A stretch of 64,000 bases of DNA, from positions 2,911,001 through 2,975,000 of the forward strand of contig OY282441.1 in the NCBI GenBank assembly GCA_958296105.1, written 5' to 3'. The stretch comes from an uncultured Dehalococcoidia bacterium. Lineage in GTDB: Bacteria; Chloroflexota; Dehalococcoidia; Lucifugimonadales; UBA1123. The notes below the pieces were generated by a model that worked only from the letters and a program-made list of their open reading frames with translations, was not told where the DNA came from and searched no databases. Both the position numbers and the translations under genes were made by a program. Shown here one piece after another: positions 52,167 through 60,320 of this stretch (its first letter is position 1; every line of letters starts with the position of its first letter).

Positions 52167-53381
52167 ATGACCAAACTCGACACCCCGCTAGAAGGACTCA
52201 GGCTTCTGGACCTCGGAAGGTATCAGGCGGGCCCTCGCTGCGCGCTGATGTTCGCCCGCATGGGCGCGGAGGTCATAAAGATCGAATCCATATCTGGCGA
52301 CGAGAGCCGTCGCAACGGCCCCAGAGTCAGAGGGCAGAGCGCCTACTGGGTGCAGTACAACTCCGGCAAGAAGAGCCTCGCCATCAATCTGAGAACGGAC
52401 GAAGGAAAGGCAGTCCTGCGCGACCTCGTAGAGAAGTCAGACTTCTTCCTTCAGAACTTCAGGCCCGGCACCATAGACGTCATGGGCTTTGGCTACGAGA
52501 CGCTCAAGGCGCTGAACCCGAAGATAATAATGATAAACGTCTCCGCATACGGGCAGTACGGCCCATACCGAGACCGCGTCGGCTTCGACCCCATAGGGCA
52601 GGCGATGGGCGGCCTCATGTCGCTGACTGGCTTCCCAGACGATCCCCCCATCCGAACCTTCTTCCCTCTGATCGACCGCATTACGTCTCTGCACGCGACC
52701 ATCGGCGCGCTCGCCGCGCTGCGAGAGCGCGAGATATCCGGACAGGGGCAGGAGCTGGAAGTGTGCTTGGCGGACACGGGCTACACCGTCAACGAAATTC
52801 CCATCTCCGCATATCTCGGAGACGGCTACGAGCAGCCGCGCGAGGGCAACGGGCGCGGCACCGGCGGCACGTTCAAGACCGCCGACGGCTGGATGATAAT
52901 TGCCGCCACCAACGAATCCATGTGGAAGCGCCTGTGCGACGCGCTGGATAAGCCCGAGTGGCTGGAAGACGAGCGCTTCGCCAGCCGCGAGCTGCGCTCG
53001 CAGAACTCCGACGCGCTGGAGGCCGAGCTTGGCGCGTGGTTCGCAGACCAGAACATGCAGGATGCCGCAGACCACCTAGCCGCGCACGGCGTCCCATGCT
53101 CCCCGGTGAACACCACCGCGCAGGCAGCCGTCGATCCCCACCTCACCGAGCGCGAGATAATGATGGAAGTGCCAGACCCAATAGCGGGTACGATGTGGGT
53201 TTCCGGCAAGGCCATCAAGTTCAGCCGCACGCCCATGGTCGTGGGCGCGACCCCCTTGGTGGGCGAGCATACCAACGAGATACTCAGCGATATCCTCGGC
53301 TACGATGACGCTCGCATCCAGTCCCTGCACGACTCTCAGGTGGTAAGCTCCCCTGAGAGGTCCGCGGCAGCTGCGGACTGA
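52167..53381 (+). CDS. CaiB/BaiF-type (class III) CoA transferase
   Basis: A 404-residue family III CoA transferase that moves CoA between carboxylic acids. Family features are LRLLDLGRYQAGPRCALMFARMGAEVIKIE (read in parts), NSGKKSLAINLRTDEGK, and the catalytic Asp in LEVCLADTGY. A later RGTGGTFKTADGWMIIAA segment is the substrate domain. It is coupled to the crotonase gene 1 nt upstream, suggesting activation and conversion of one acid. Confidence 0.92.
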   Translation: MTKLDTPLEGLRLLDLGRYQAGPRCALMFARMGAEVIKIESISGDESRRNGPRVRGQSAYWVQYNSGKKSLAINLRTDEGKAVLRDLVEKSDFFLQNFRPGTIDVMGFGYETLKALNPKIIMINVSAYGQYGPYRDRVGFDPIGQAMGGLMSLTGFPDDPPIRTFFPLIDRITSLHATIGALAALREREISGQGQELEVCLADTGYTVNEIPISAYLGDGYEQPREGNGRGTGGTFKTADGWMIIAATNESMWKRLCDALDKPEWLEDERFASRELRSQNSDALEAELGAWFADQNMQDAADHLAAHGVPCSPVNTTAQAAVDPHLTEREIMMEVPDPIAGTMWVSGKAIKFSRTPMVVGATPLVGEHTNEILSDILGYDDARIQSLHDSQVVSSPERSAAAAD

Positions 53382-53436
53382 CCGGGGTCCGTCCGAGTCC
53401 GCTGAATCCGAAGTGAGACGCCATACGAGGCCAGCC

Positions 53437-54207
53437 ATGACCACAGGCCCAGCCCGAACGCCCACGCTGGCGAAGCAGCGCTTCGAGGATTGTCCGCTGC
53501 CCGACCCGCCCAAGAGTTTCGACATGCAGCAGCGCAGACAGCTGTACCGTATAGACAGCGCCCTGATCCCGCACTTCTCGGAGCGCGGGGACGTACTCGT
53601 GTGCGGCGAGGGCTACCTTCGTCGAGACGCGCAGGACAGGGGCGCATGGTTCGCGCCGGACTGCGTCGTGGCGTTCGGAGTGGATCCGGATCGAATAGTA
53701 GGTCGCAACGGATACGTGATAAGCGAGGCAGGGAAGCCGCCGGACTTCGCAATGGAGGTGGCGTCGCGCAGCACTGGCTGGCGCGACTACACGATCAAGC
53801 GAGAAGCCTACGCGCGGTATCGCGTACTGGAGTACTGGCGCGCGGACGAGAGCGGAGGTCGCTGGCACGATGCGCCGTTGGCAGGAGACAGGCTGGTGGA
53901 TGGCAAGTACGTTCCGATAGCCATTCATCGTGAGCCTAGCGGCCTTCTGTGGGGACACAGCGAGGTATTGGGTTTGGACGTGTGCTGGGACAAGGGACGA
54001 GTGCGCTTCTACGATCCCGTGTCCGCGCGCTACCTTCCGGACGCCGAGGAGCTCAAGGCAGAGCGAGACGCAGCCGTGACCTATGCCCTGACAGCCGAGG
54101 CCGAGCGAGACGCCGAAAGATTCGCACGCCTAGCCGCCGAGGCCCATGCCATGACCGTCGAGTCCGAAGTGAGACGCCTGCGTGAACAGCTGAGACGCCG
54201 GGAGTAG
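53437..54207 (+). CDS. Uma2-family (DUF820) PD-(D/E)xK-like protein, copy 1
   Basis: A 256-residue protein of the Uma2 family. The nuclease-like core has AWFAPDCVVAFGVD (Asp of the PD motif), then DFAMEVASRSTGWRDYTIKREAYARYRVLEYW (read in parts, with E-V-A-S and the Lys of the putative active site). The C-terminus is a charged coiled coil (ERDAERFARLAAEAHAM, EVRRLREQLRRRE). The start MTTGPARTP is common to all three copies. Function in bacteria is unproven; the family expands in cyanobacteria and Chloroflexi. Confidence 0.85.
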   Translation: MTTGPARTPTLAKQRFEDCPLPDPPKSFDMQQRRQLYRIDSALIPHFSERGDVLVCGEGYLRRDAQDRGAWFAPDCVVAFGVDPDRIVGRNGYVISEAGKPPDFAMEVASRSTGWRDYTIKREAYARYRVLEYWRADESGGRWHDAPLAGDRLVDGKYVPIAIHREPSGLLWGHSEVLGLDVCWDKGRVRFYDPVSARYLPDAEELKAERDAAVTYALTAEAERDAERFARLAAEAHAMTVESEVRRLREQLRRRE

Positions 54208-54280
54208 CGAATACGGGATGCGCGCCGCCGAGCGCAAGCCGACACGTGATACAGACACACAAGCAGTGACGAGGCCAGCC

Positions 54281-55030
54281 ATGACCACAGGCCCAGCCCG
54301 AACGCCCACGCTGGCGAAGCAGCGCTTCGAGGGCAGCCCGCTGCCCGACCCGCCCAAGAGTTTCGACATGCAGCAGCGCAGACAGCTGTACCGTATAGAC
54401 AGCGCCCTGATCCCGCACTTCTCGGAGCGCGGAGACGTACTCGTGTGCGGCGAGGGCTACCTTCGTCGAGACGCGCAGGACAGGGGCGCGTGGTTCGCGC
54501 CCGACTGCGTCGTGGCGTTCGGAGTGGATCCGGATCGAATAGTAGATCGAAACGGATACGTGATAAGCGAGGCAGGCAAGCCGCCGGACTTCGCAATGGA
54601 GGTGGCGTCGCGCAGCACTGGCTGGCGCGACTACACGATCAAGCGAGAGGCCTACGCGCGTTATCGCGTACTGGAGTACTGGCGCGCTGACGAGAGCGGA
54701 GGTCGCTGGCACGATGCGCCGTTGGCAGGAGACAGGCTGGTGGATGGCAAGTACGTTCCGATAGCCATTCATCGTGAGCCTGACGGTCTTCTGTGGGGAC
54801 ACAGCGAGGTATTGGGACTGGACGTGTGCTGGGACAAGGGACGAGTGCGCTTCTACGATCCCGTGTCCGCGCGTTACCTTCCGGACGCCGAGGAGCTCAA
54901 GGCAGAGCGAGACGACGAAAGATCCGCTCGCCTAGCCGCCGAGATCGAGCGAGACTTCGCCGTGACCCATGCCCTAGCCGCCGAAGCCGAAGTGAGACGC
55001 CTGCGTGAACAGCTAGGACGCCGGGAGTAG
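54281..55030 (+). CDS. Uma2-family (DUF820) protein, copy 2
   Basis: A 249-residue near-identical copy. The catalytic-like residues (PDCVVAFG, MEVASRSTGWRDYTIK) are conserved. Differences from copy 1 are few in the core (for example FEGSPLPD for FEDCPLPD, VDRNGY for VGRNGY). The coiled-coil tail is shorter and rearranged (ERDDERSARLAAEIERD). Near-identity points to a recent duplication or ongoing gene conversion. Confidence 0.85.
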   Translation: MTTGPARTPTLAKQRFEGSPLPDPPKSFDMQQRRQLYRIDSALIPHFSERGDVLVCGEGYLRRDAQDRGAWFAPDCVVAFGVDPDRIVDRNGYVISEAGKPPDFAMEVASRSTGWRDYTIKREAYARYRVLEYWRADESGGRWHDAPLAGDRLVDGKYVPIAIHREPDGLLWGHSEVLGLDVCWDKGRVRFYDPVSARYLPDAEELKAERDDERSARLAAEIERDFAVTHALAAEAEVRRLREQLGRRE

Positions 55031-55103
55031 CGAATAAGGTATGCGCGTCGCCGAGCGCAAGCCGACACGTGATACAGACACACAAGCAGTGACGAGGCCA
55101 GCC

Positions 55104-55889
55104 ATGACCACAGGCCCAGCCCGAACGCCCACGCTGGCGAAGCAGCGCTTTGAGGATTGTCCCCTGCCCGACCCGCCCAAGAGTTTCGATATGCAGCAGC
55201 GCAGACAGCTGTACCGTATAGACAGCGCCCTGATCCCGCACTTCTCGGAGCGCGGAGACGTACTCGTGTGCGGCGGGGGCTACCTTCGCCGAGACGCGCA
55301 GGACAGGGGCGCGTGGTTCGCGCCCGACTGCGTTGTGGCGTTCGGAGTGGATCCGGATCGGATAGTAGGCCGCAACGGATACGTGATAAGCGAGGCAGGG
55401 AAGCCGCCGGACTTCGCAATGGAGGTGGCGTCGCGCAGCACTGGCTGGCGCGACTACACGATCAAGCGAGAAGCCTACGCGCGTTATCGCGTACTGGAGT
55501 ACTGGCGCGCTGACGAGAGCGGAGGCCGCTGGCACGATGCGCCGTTGGCAGGAGACAGGCTGGTGGATGGCAAGTACGTTCCGATAGCGATTCATCGTGA
55601 GCCTGGCGGTCTTCTGTGGGGATACAGCGAGGTATTGGGACTGGACGTGTGCTGGGACAAGGGACGAGTGCGCTTCTACGACCCCGTGTCCGCGCGCTAC
55701 CTTCCGGACGCTGAGGAGCTCAAGGCAGAGCGAGACGCTGCCGAGGCAGATCGAGACGACGAAAGATCCGCTCGCCTTGCAGCCGAGATCGAGCGAGACG
55801 CAGCCGTGGCCCATGCCCTAGCCGTCGAAGCCGAAGTGAGACGCCTGCGTGAGCAGCTGAGACACGGCGGCGCAGACCTGCATAATTGA
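55104..55889 (+). CDS. Uma2-family (DUF820) protein, copy 3
   Basis: A 261-residue copy with the same core. One Glu-to-Gly change (VCGGGYLRRD) and HSE to YSE are visible. The coiled-coil tail is the longest of the three (ERDAAEADRDDERSARLAAE, then IERDAAVAHALAVEAEVRR), apparently by expansion of short heptad-like repeats. It ends in RHGGADLHN, unlike the RRRE/GRRE ends of the others, so the repeat boundary lies just before its stop. Confidence 0.85.
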   Translation: MTTGPARTPTLAKQRFEDCPLPDPPKSFDMQQRRQLYRIDSALIPHFSERGDVLVCGGGYLRRDAQDRGAWFAPDCVVAFGVDPDRIVGRNGYVISEAGKPPDFAMEVASRSTGWRDYTIKREAYARYRVLEYWRADESGGRWHDAPLAGDRLVDGKYVPIAIHREPGGLLWGYSEVLGLDVCWDKGRVRFYDPVSARYLPDAEELKAERDAAEADRDDERSARLAAEIERDAAVAHALAVEAEVRRLREQLRHGGADLHN

Positions 55890-55951
55890 ACACGCCTTTG
55901 TATCCTATTGTATCCTAGACCTTTAACCGATTCGGAGGCTCGTTCTCACAA

Positions 55952-56707
55952 ATGGCACTCACCCCACTCGATGGCAAAGTCGCTCTCGTCACCGGCTCAG
56001 GGCGCAACATTGGGCGCGCGACCATTCTCGAACTGGCGCGACGCGGCGCGAGCGTGGTCGTCAACGCGCGCTCGAACCGCGACGAGGCGGAAGCAGTGGC
56101 GGACGAGGCGCGAGACTTGGGCGCTAGAGCCATCGCCACGATAGCCGACGTCGCCGACCAGGGGCAGGTCTATCGCATGGCGGGCGAGGCGATCTCGGAG
56201 TTCGGCGGCGTGGACATCCTCGTGAACAACGCCGGCATGAGGGCGTCCAAGCCGTTCACCGAGATGACCGTCGAAGACTGGCGCGAGGTCAACGCCGTCA
56301 ACATGGACGGACCTTTCTTCGCATGCCAGTCCTTCGTGCCGGGCATGATAGAGCGCGGATGGGGACGCATCGTCAACGTCTCGGGCCTCAACGCATTCAG
56401 GGGCCGCTCCGAGTGGGCGCACGTCTGCGCCGGCAAGATGGGCGCGCTCGGCCTCACTCGCGCGCTCGCCGTCGAGCTTGCCCCGCGCGGCATCACGGTC
56501 AACCACATCGTACCCGGCGCGTTCGACACCACGCGAGTCGAGGGGCAGAGCGCCCCCATCGGCGGCGGCGCGCCCGAAGGCATCCCAGTCGGGCGTCTCG
56601 GCCTGCCGGCGGAGATTGCCCATACCGTCGCCTTCCTCGCATCGGACGGCGCGGCGTACATCACAGGCCAGACCATACACGTCAACGGCGGCGCGCTGGC
56701 TGGATAA
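55952..56707 (+). CDS. Short-chain dehydrogenase/reductase with altered active site
   Basis: A 251-residue SDR of the FabG-like type. Cofactor motif TGSGRNIGR, NNAG, and C-terminal GAAYITGQTIHVNGGALAG are normal. The catalytic YxxxK motif reads VCAGK, with Val in place of Tyr and Lys kept. The expected serine pair reads NVSG, so one Ser remains. It is either an inactive or binding paralogue or uses another residue such as the neighbouring His. It is 28 nt upstream of moaD on the same strand. Confidence 0.85.
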   Translation: MALTPLDGKVALVTGSGRNIGRATILELARRGASVVVNARSNRDEAEAVADEARDLGARAIATIADVADQGQVYRMAGEAISEFGGVDILVNNAGMRASKPFTEMTVEDWREVNAVNMDGPFFACQSFVPGMIERGWGRIVNVSGLNAFRGRSEWAHVCAGKMGALGLTRALAVELAPRGITVNHIVPGAFDTTRVEGQSAPIGGGAPEGIPVGRLGLPAEIAHTVAFLASDGAAYITGQTIHVNGGALAG

Positions 56708-56735
56708 GCTGGGCGCGGCTGCGCCGGGAGCGCGC

Positions 56736-56981
56736 ATGAAAATCACAGTCAGACTATTCGCCAGCTACCGCGAGAAGGCCGGCGTCGGGCAGATCGTCAT
56801 CGAGGCGCCCGAGGGGGCGACTGTGGGCAGCCTCGCGCAGATGGCAGCCATGACACTGCCCGGACTGCCCCAGCCGGAGCGCATAGTCGTCGCCGTCAAC
56901 AACGAGTATCGAGATCACGATTTCGCGCTTTCGGACGGCGACGAGGCGGCGCTGATCCCCCCTGTGAGCGGCGGCAGATGA
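56736..56981 (+). CDS. moaD: MoaD/ThiS-family sulfur carrier
   Basis: An 81-residue ubiquitin-fold protein (MKITVRLFASYREKAG, then VAVNNEYRDHDFALSDGDEAALIPPVSGG). It donates sulfur for molybdopterin synthesis with MoaE. Mature carriers end in Gly-Gly, but here one Arg follows (GGR), so adenylation would require removal of that residue or the annotated stop is off. The stop region overlaps a possible start of moaE. Confidence 0.85.
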   Translation: MKITVRLFASYREKAGVGQIVIEAPEGATVGSLAQMAAMTLPGLPQPERIVVAVNNEYRDHDFALSDGDEAALIPPVSGGR

Positions 56982-56989
56982 GAGGGCGC

Positions 56990-57436
56990 ATGATCACCAT
57001 AACCAACGAAGAGCTGGACCCCGGCTTGGCAGTCTCTCAGGTCGAGCATCCCGGCGCCGGCGCTATCGTCACGTTCGTGGGCGCAACGCGCGACAACACC
57101 GCCGGCCGCCGCGTGCTGCTCCTCGAGTACGAGGCTTACAGGCCAATGGCAGACCAGCAGCTTCAGCGAGTCGCAGACGAGATGCGCGAGCGCTGGGACC
57201 TCAAGGGCGTCGCCATACACCACCGACTCGGCAGGCTAGAGATCGGCGAGGCGAGCCTCGTGGTCGCGGTGTCGTCCGCCCATCGGAAGAACGCATTCGA
57301 GGCGTGCCACTTCAGCATCGACAGGATCAAGCAGATCGTCCCCATCTGGAAGAAGGAGTTCTTCGAAGGCGGCGAGGTGTGGGTCGGCAGCCAGGAGGGC
57401 TTCGACCCGCTCGGCGTTCGACACACAGCGGGGTGA
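56990..57436 (+). CDS. moaE: Molybdopterin synthase catalytic subunit
   Basis: A 148-residue protein with MoaE features: GAGAIVTFVGATRDN, LEYEAYRPMA, HHRLGRLEIGEASLVVAVSSAHR, and IVPIWKKEFF, which contains the catalytic lysines. It converts precursor Z to molybdopterin with MoaD. I chose the second ATG (56990); an ATG at 56978 overlapping the moaD stop is also possible. No other Mo-cofactor genes are in the window. Confidence 0.93.
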   Translation: MITITNEELDPGLAVSQVEHPGAGAIVTFVGATRDNTAGRRVLLLEYEAYRPMADQQLQRVADEMRERWDLKGVAIHHRLGRLEIGEASLVVAVSSAHRKNAFEACHFSIDRIKQIVPIWKKEFFEGGEVWVGSQEGFDPLGVRHTAG

Positions 57437-57548
57437 GACGCTCCACGTCCGCGATTACGCGAATTTGTGAAAAAATTATCTAATCGCGCCGCTCTTCACG
57501 CTCGGACAAATTCTCCGATAGCTGAAATGGTCGTCATACCTCTCGGTC

Positions 57549-57565
57549 ATTGCGAATATCGCAAT
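57549..57565. promoter_or_regulatory. Palindrome in the moaE-miaB spacer
   Basis: A perfect 7-bp inverted repeat ATTGCGA / TCGCAAT around ATA, followed by another TTGCGATA half-site (57572-57579). The surrounding 57437-57671 spacer is AT-rich for this genome and holds no gene. The palindrome may be an operator upstream of the miaB promoter. Confidence 0.4.
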
Positions 57566-57604
57566 CACTTCTTGCGATAGTGTCGAATTTCACAATATAA
57601 TTCC

Positions 57605-57633
57605 TTGATGATCGTTGTATTCTCTGGTATAGT
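57605..57633 (+). promoter_or_regulatory. Promoter of miaB
   Basis: TTGATG (57605-57610) and TATAGT (57628-57633) are 17 bp apart, about 40 nt upstream of the miaB ATG, which has GAGGGG in its leader. Confidence 0.65.
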
Positions 57634-57671
57634 TCCCAGATATATTGAACCACTGAGAATAGAGGGGTTAG

Positions 57672-58955
57672 ATGCAGAGCTACTACGTCTGGACGGTGGG
57701 CTGCCAGATGAACAGAGCGGACTCCGAGCGCCTAGAGAGCGCTCTGGGGCAGCTTGGGCTTTCGCGGGGACAGTCCGCGCGGGATGCCGACGTGATCGTC
57801 CTCAACAGCTGCGTCGTCAGAGAGAGTGCCGAGGATCGCGTCGTCGGAATGCTGACCCACCTCAAGCCCGTCAAGCAGCGCGCCCCCGACAAGGTCTTGG
57901 CGCTGATGGGCTGTATGGTCGCTCCTCGCAAGGATACCCTCGCCGAACGTTTCCCATACGTGGATGTGTTCATGCAGCCGCAGCAGTACGACCCGCTGAT
58001 CGAGCTTCTCGGAGAACGGCTCGGCGTCGATCCCGAAGGCTGCGTAGGTCCGCTCTCCGCCACCCCGGACGTGGCTACGTACATCCCCATCATCCACGGC
58101 TGCGACAAGTTCTGTTCGTTCTGCATCATACCCTACAGGCGCGGCAGGGAGGTCAGCAGAACCATAGAGGACGTGGCGAACGAGGCGACCCATCTGGCGC
58201 GGCGCGGCGTCAAAGAGGTAACCCTGCTCGGCCAGAACGTAGACTCCTACGGCCACGATCTGGAAGGCTCAGTCCATCTCGGCAGCCTGCTCGCCGCCGT
58301 CAACGACGTCGAGGGCTTGGAGCGCGTGCGCTTCCTGACGTCCCACCCCAACGATATGAGCGACGACATCATCGGCGCGGTGGCAGACCTCGATAAGGTG
58401 TGCGAGCATATCAATCTGCCATTCCAAGCCGGAGACGACCAGATACTGGCGGACATGCGGCGCGGATACACCAACGCCGAGTACCGCGACAAGATCGCGC
58501 GAATCCGCGAGCGCATACCCGGCGTATCGCTCGCAACCGATCTGATCGTGGGCTTCTGCGGCGAAAGCGAGCGGCAGTTCGAGCGCACCGCCGAGCTGGT
58601 GCGAGACATCCGCTTCGACAAGGTCCACGCCGCCGCATACTCCACACGCCCCGGCACCATAGCCGCAAGGCTCATGGAAGATGACGTTCCCGCAGACGAG
58701 AAGAAGCGGCGGCTCGGGATAATAGAGGAGATACAGCAGTCCGTCGCCACCCGGATCAACGCGCGCCTTTTGGGAACCACCCAGCAGGTGCTGGTCGAGG
58801 GCAGGCGCAAGGGAAGATGGTTCGGACGCAACCGAAACGACAAGCTGGTGTTCTTCGACCACGAGGCTGACCTCGAAGGCAAGCTCGCAGACATCGAAAT
58901 CCAGCGAACCGGCCCCTGGTCGCTCCAGGGCGCGTTAGCTGAGTCCGCCCGCTGA
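57672..58955 (+). CDS. miaB: tRNA 2-methylthioadenosine synthase (MiaB-type)
   Basis: A 427-residue radical-SAM methylthiotransferase. The N-terminal UPF0004 domain has cysteines in VGCQMN, LNSCVVRESA and MGCMVA for the auxiliary cluster. The radical SAM motif is GCDKFCSFCIIPYRRGRE. LLGQNVDSYG and RFLTSHPNDMSDD are family features. A C-terminal TRAM domain follows (TTQQVLVEGRRKGRWFGRN). These point to MiaB (i6A37 of tRNA) rather than RimO or MtaB. Confidence 0.93.
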   Translation: MQSYYVWTVGCQMNRADSERLESALGQLGLSRGQSARDADVIVLNSCVVRESAEDRVVGMLTHLKPVKQRAPDKVLALMGCMVAPRKDTLAERFPYVDVFMQPQQYDPLIELLGERLGVDPEGCVGPLSATPDVATYIPIIHGCDKFCSFCIIPYRRGREVSRTIEDVANEATHLARRGVKEVTLLGQNVDSYGHDLEGSVHLGSLLAAVNDVEGLERVRFLTSHPNDMSDDIIGAVADLDKVCEHINLPFQAGDDQILADMRRGYTNAEYRDKIARIRERIPGVSLATDLIVGFCGESERQFERTAELVRDIRFDKVHAAAYSTRPGTIAARLMEDDVPADEKKRRLGIIEEIQQSVATRINARLLGTTQQVLVEGRRKGRWFGRNRNDKLVFFDHEADLEGKLADIEIQRTGPWSLQGALAESAR

Positions 58956-59092
58956 CCACATGGCAGCCTTGAAAGAGCTGTTCCGTCCGCCGCAGACGCG
59001 ATGCGGCTGAACACCGCCATCAGCGCGGCTAGACTTACAGATGTATGCGCGGAATGGATTGGCGAATAGCCGAACAAGAGACTGGAAGCATT

Positions 59093-60304
59093 ATGGCAAC
59101 GACCCAGCTGAAGACACCCACCATACCGATTACCGAGATAGAGCAGTCCGCCTTCTGCACCACCGATGAGGAGTTGGCGTCCAGATCGCTCGCCGACGAG
59201 TTCGCGGTTGGCGTCCGCTGGCAGAAGCTGCCCATCGAGTACATGCGAATGCCCCCTGACGAGCTGGACGCCAGAATCACCGAGAGCCGCTCCAAGCTCG
59301 CAGAGCGCGCCGTTGTGCTGGGACACCACTACCAGCGCGACGAGGTCATCAAGTTCGCCGACTTCCAGGGCGATTCGTTCAAGCTGTCGCAGCTTGCCGC
59401 GTCTCAGGAAGACGCCGAGTTCATCGTCTTCTGCGGCGTCCACTTCATGGCAGAGACCGCCGACATACTCAGCGCCCCCCGCCAGCGAGTCATCCTCCCC
59501 AACCTCACCGCCGGCTGCTCCATGGCAGACATGGCGCAGATAGATGACGTCCTCGACTGCTGGGACGACCTGACATACGTACTCGGCGATCACGGCGGAG
59601 CCGTCCCCATCACCTACATGAACTCCACCGCCGACATCAAAGCGCTGTGCGGACGCGGCGACGGCATCGTATGCACCTCATCCAACGCGCCCGCCACGTT
59701 CCGCTGGGCATTCGAGCGCGGCGCCCGCGTCCTGTTCCTGCCAGACCAGCACCTGGGACGCAACACCGGCCTGGATATGGGCATTGACCTAGACGATATG
59801 ATCCTCTGGAACCCGTTCAAGGAGCTTGGCGGAAACACCGAACAGGATCTGATAGACGCCAAAGTCATACTCTGGCAGGGACACTGCTCAGTCCACACGC
59901 GCTTCACCGTAGATCAGATAGCCCAAGCCAGAGCCAAGCTCCCAGAAGTCAACGTGCTGGTACATCCCGAATGCACCATGGAAGTCGTACAGGCTGCCGA
60001 CTTCAACGGCTCCACCGAGTACATCAGGAAGACCATAGCGGAAGCGCCCAAAGGCTCGGCTTGGGCAGTGGGCACCGAGATAAGCCTCGTCAACAGGCTG
60101 GCGGCCGAGAACCCCGATAAGCTGGTGTTCTGCCTAGACTCCGTCATCTGCCCCTGCTCCACCATGTACCGCATCCACCCCGCATACGTCTGTTGGGTGC
60201 TAGACGGGCTGAACGAAGGCGTGGTGGTGAACCGAATCCAGGTTCCGGAGGATACGGCGCGCGAGGCGTCCGTGGCGCTCGACCGCATGTTGTCAGTGGT
60301 GTAA
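59093..60304 (+). CDS. nadA: Quinolinate synthase
   Basis: A 403-residue iron-sulfur enzyme that condenses iminoaspartate with dihydroxyacetone phosphate. It shows VVLGHHYQRDEVI, VFCGVHFMAETADIL, and cluster cysteines in LTAGCSMADM, VHPECTMEV and SVICPCSTMYRI. Start at 59093 is chosen over an upstream in-frame ATG (59045) because the latter adds an unconserved leader. nadC follows after 16 nt. Confidence 0.95.
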   Translation: MATTQLKTPTIPITEIEQSAFCTTDEELASRSLADEFAVGVRWQKLPIEYMRMPPDELDARITESRSKLAERAVVLGHHYQRDEVIKFADFQGDSFKLSQLAASQEDAEFIVFCGVHFMAETADILSAPRQRVILPNLTAGCSMADMAQIDDVLDCWDDLTYVLGDHGGAVPITYMNSTADIKALCGRGDGIVCTSSNAPATFRWAFERGARVLFLPDQHLGRNTGLDMGIDLDDMILWNPFKELGGNTEQDLIDAKVILWQGHCSVHTRFTVDQIAQARAKLPEVNVLVHPECTMEVVQAADFNGSTEYIRKTIAEAPKGSAWAVGTEISLVNRLAAENPDKLVFCLDSVICPCSTMYRIHPAYVCWVLDGLNEGVVVNRIQVPEDTAREASVALDRMLSVV

Positions 60305-60320
60305 CGGCACGGCCCGAGCA

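Larger units (their letters stand above)
53404..55889 (+). repeat. Tandem triplication of about 0.82 kb with a remnant of a further copy
   Basis: Three Uma2-family genes and their spacers form direct repeats, near-identical over the first 600 or so bp of each gene. The spacers (GACACGTGATACAGACACAC...) also repeat. Just before the first copy, GAAGTGAGACGCC (53410-53422) matches the 3' coding end of the later copies, as if an additional copy had been deleted between repeats. Divergence concentrates in the coiled-coil 3' ends. Confidence 0.9.

Noticed and set aside
53437..55889. Transposon or insertion sequence explaining the triplication
   Set aside because: No terminal inverted repeats, target duplications or transposase; a simple tandem duplication of Uma2 genes explains it.
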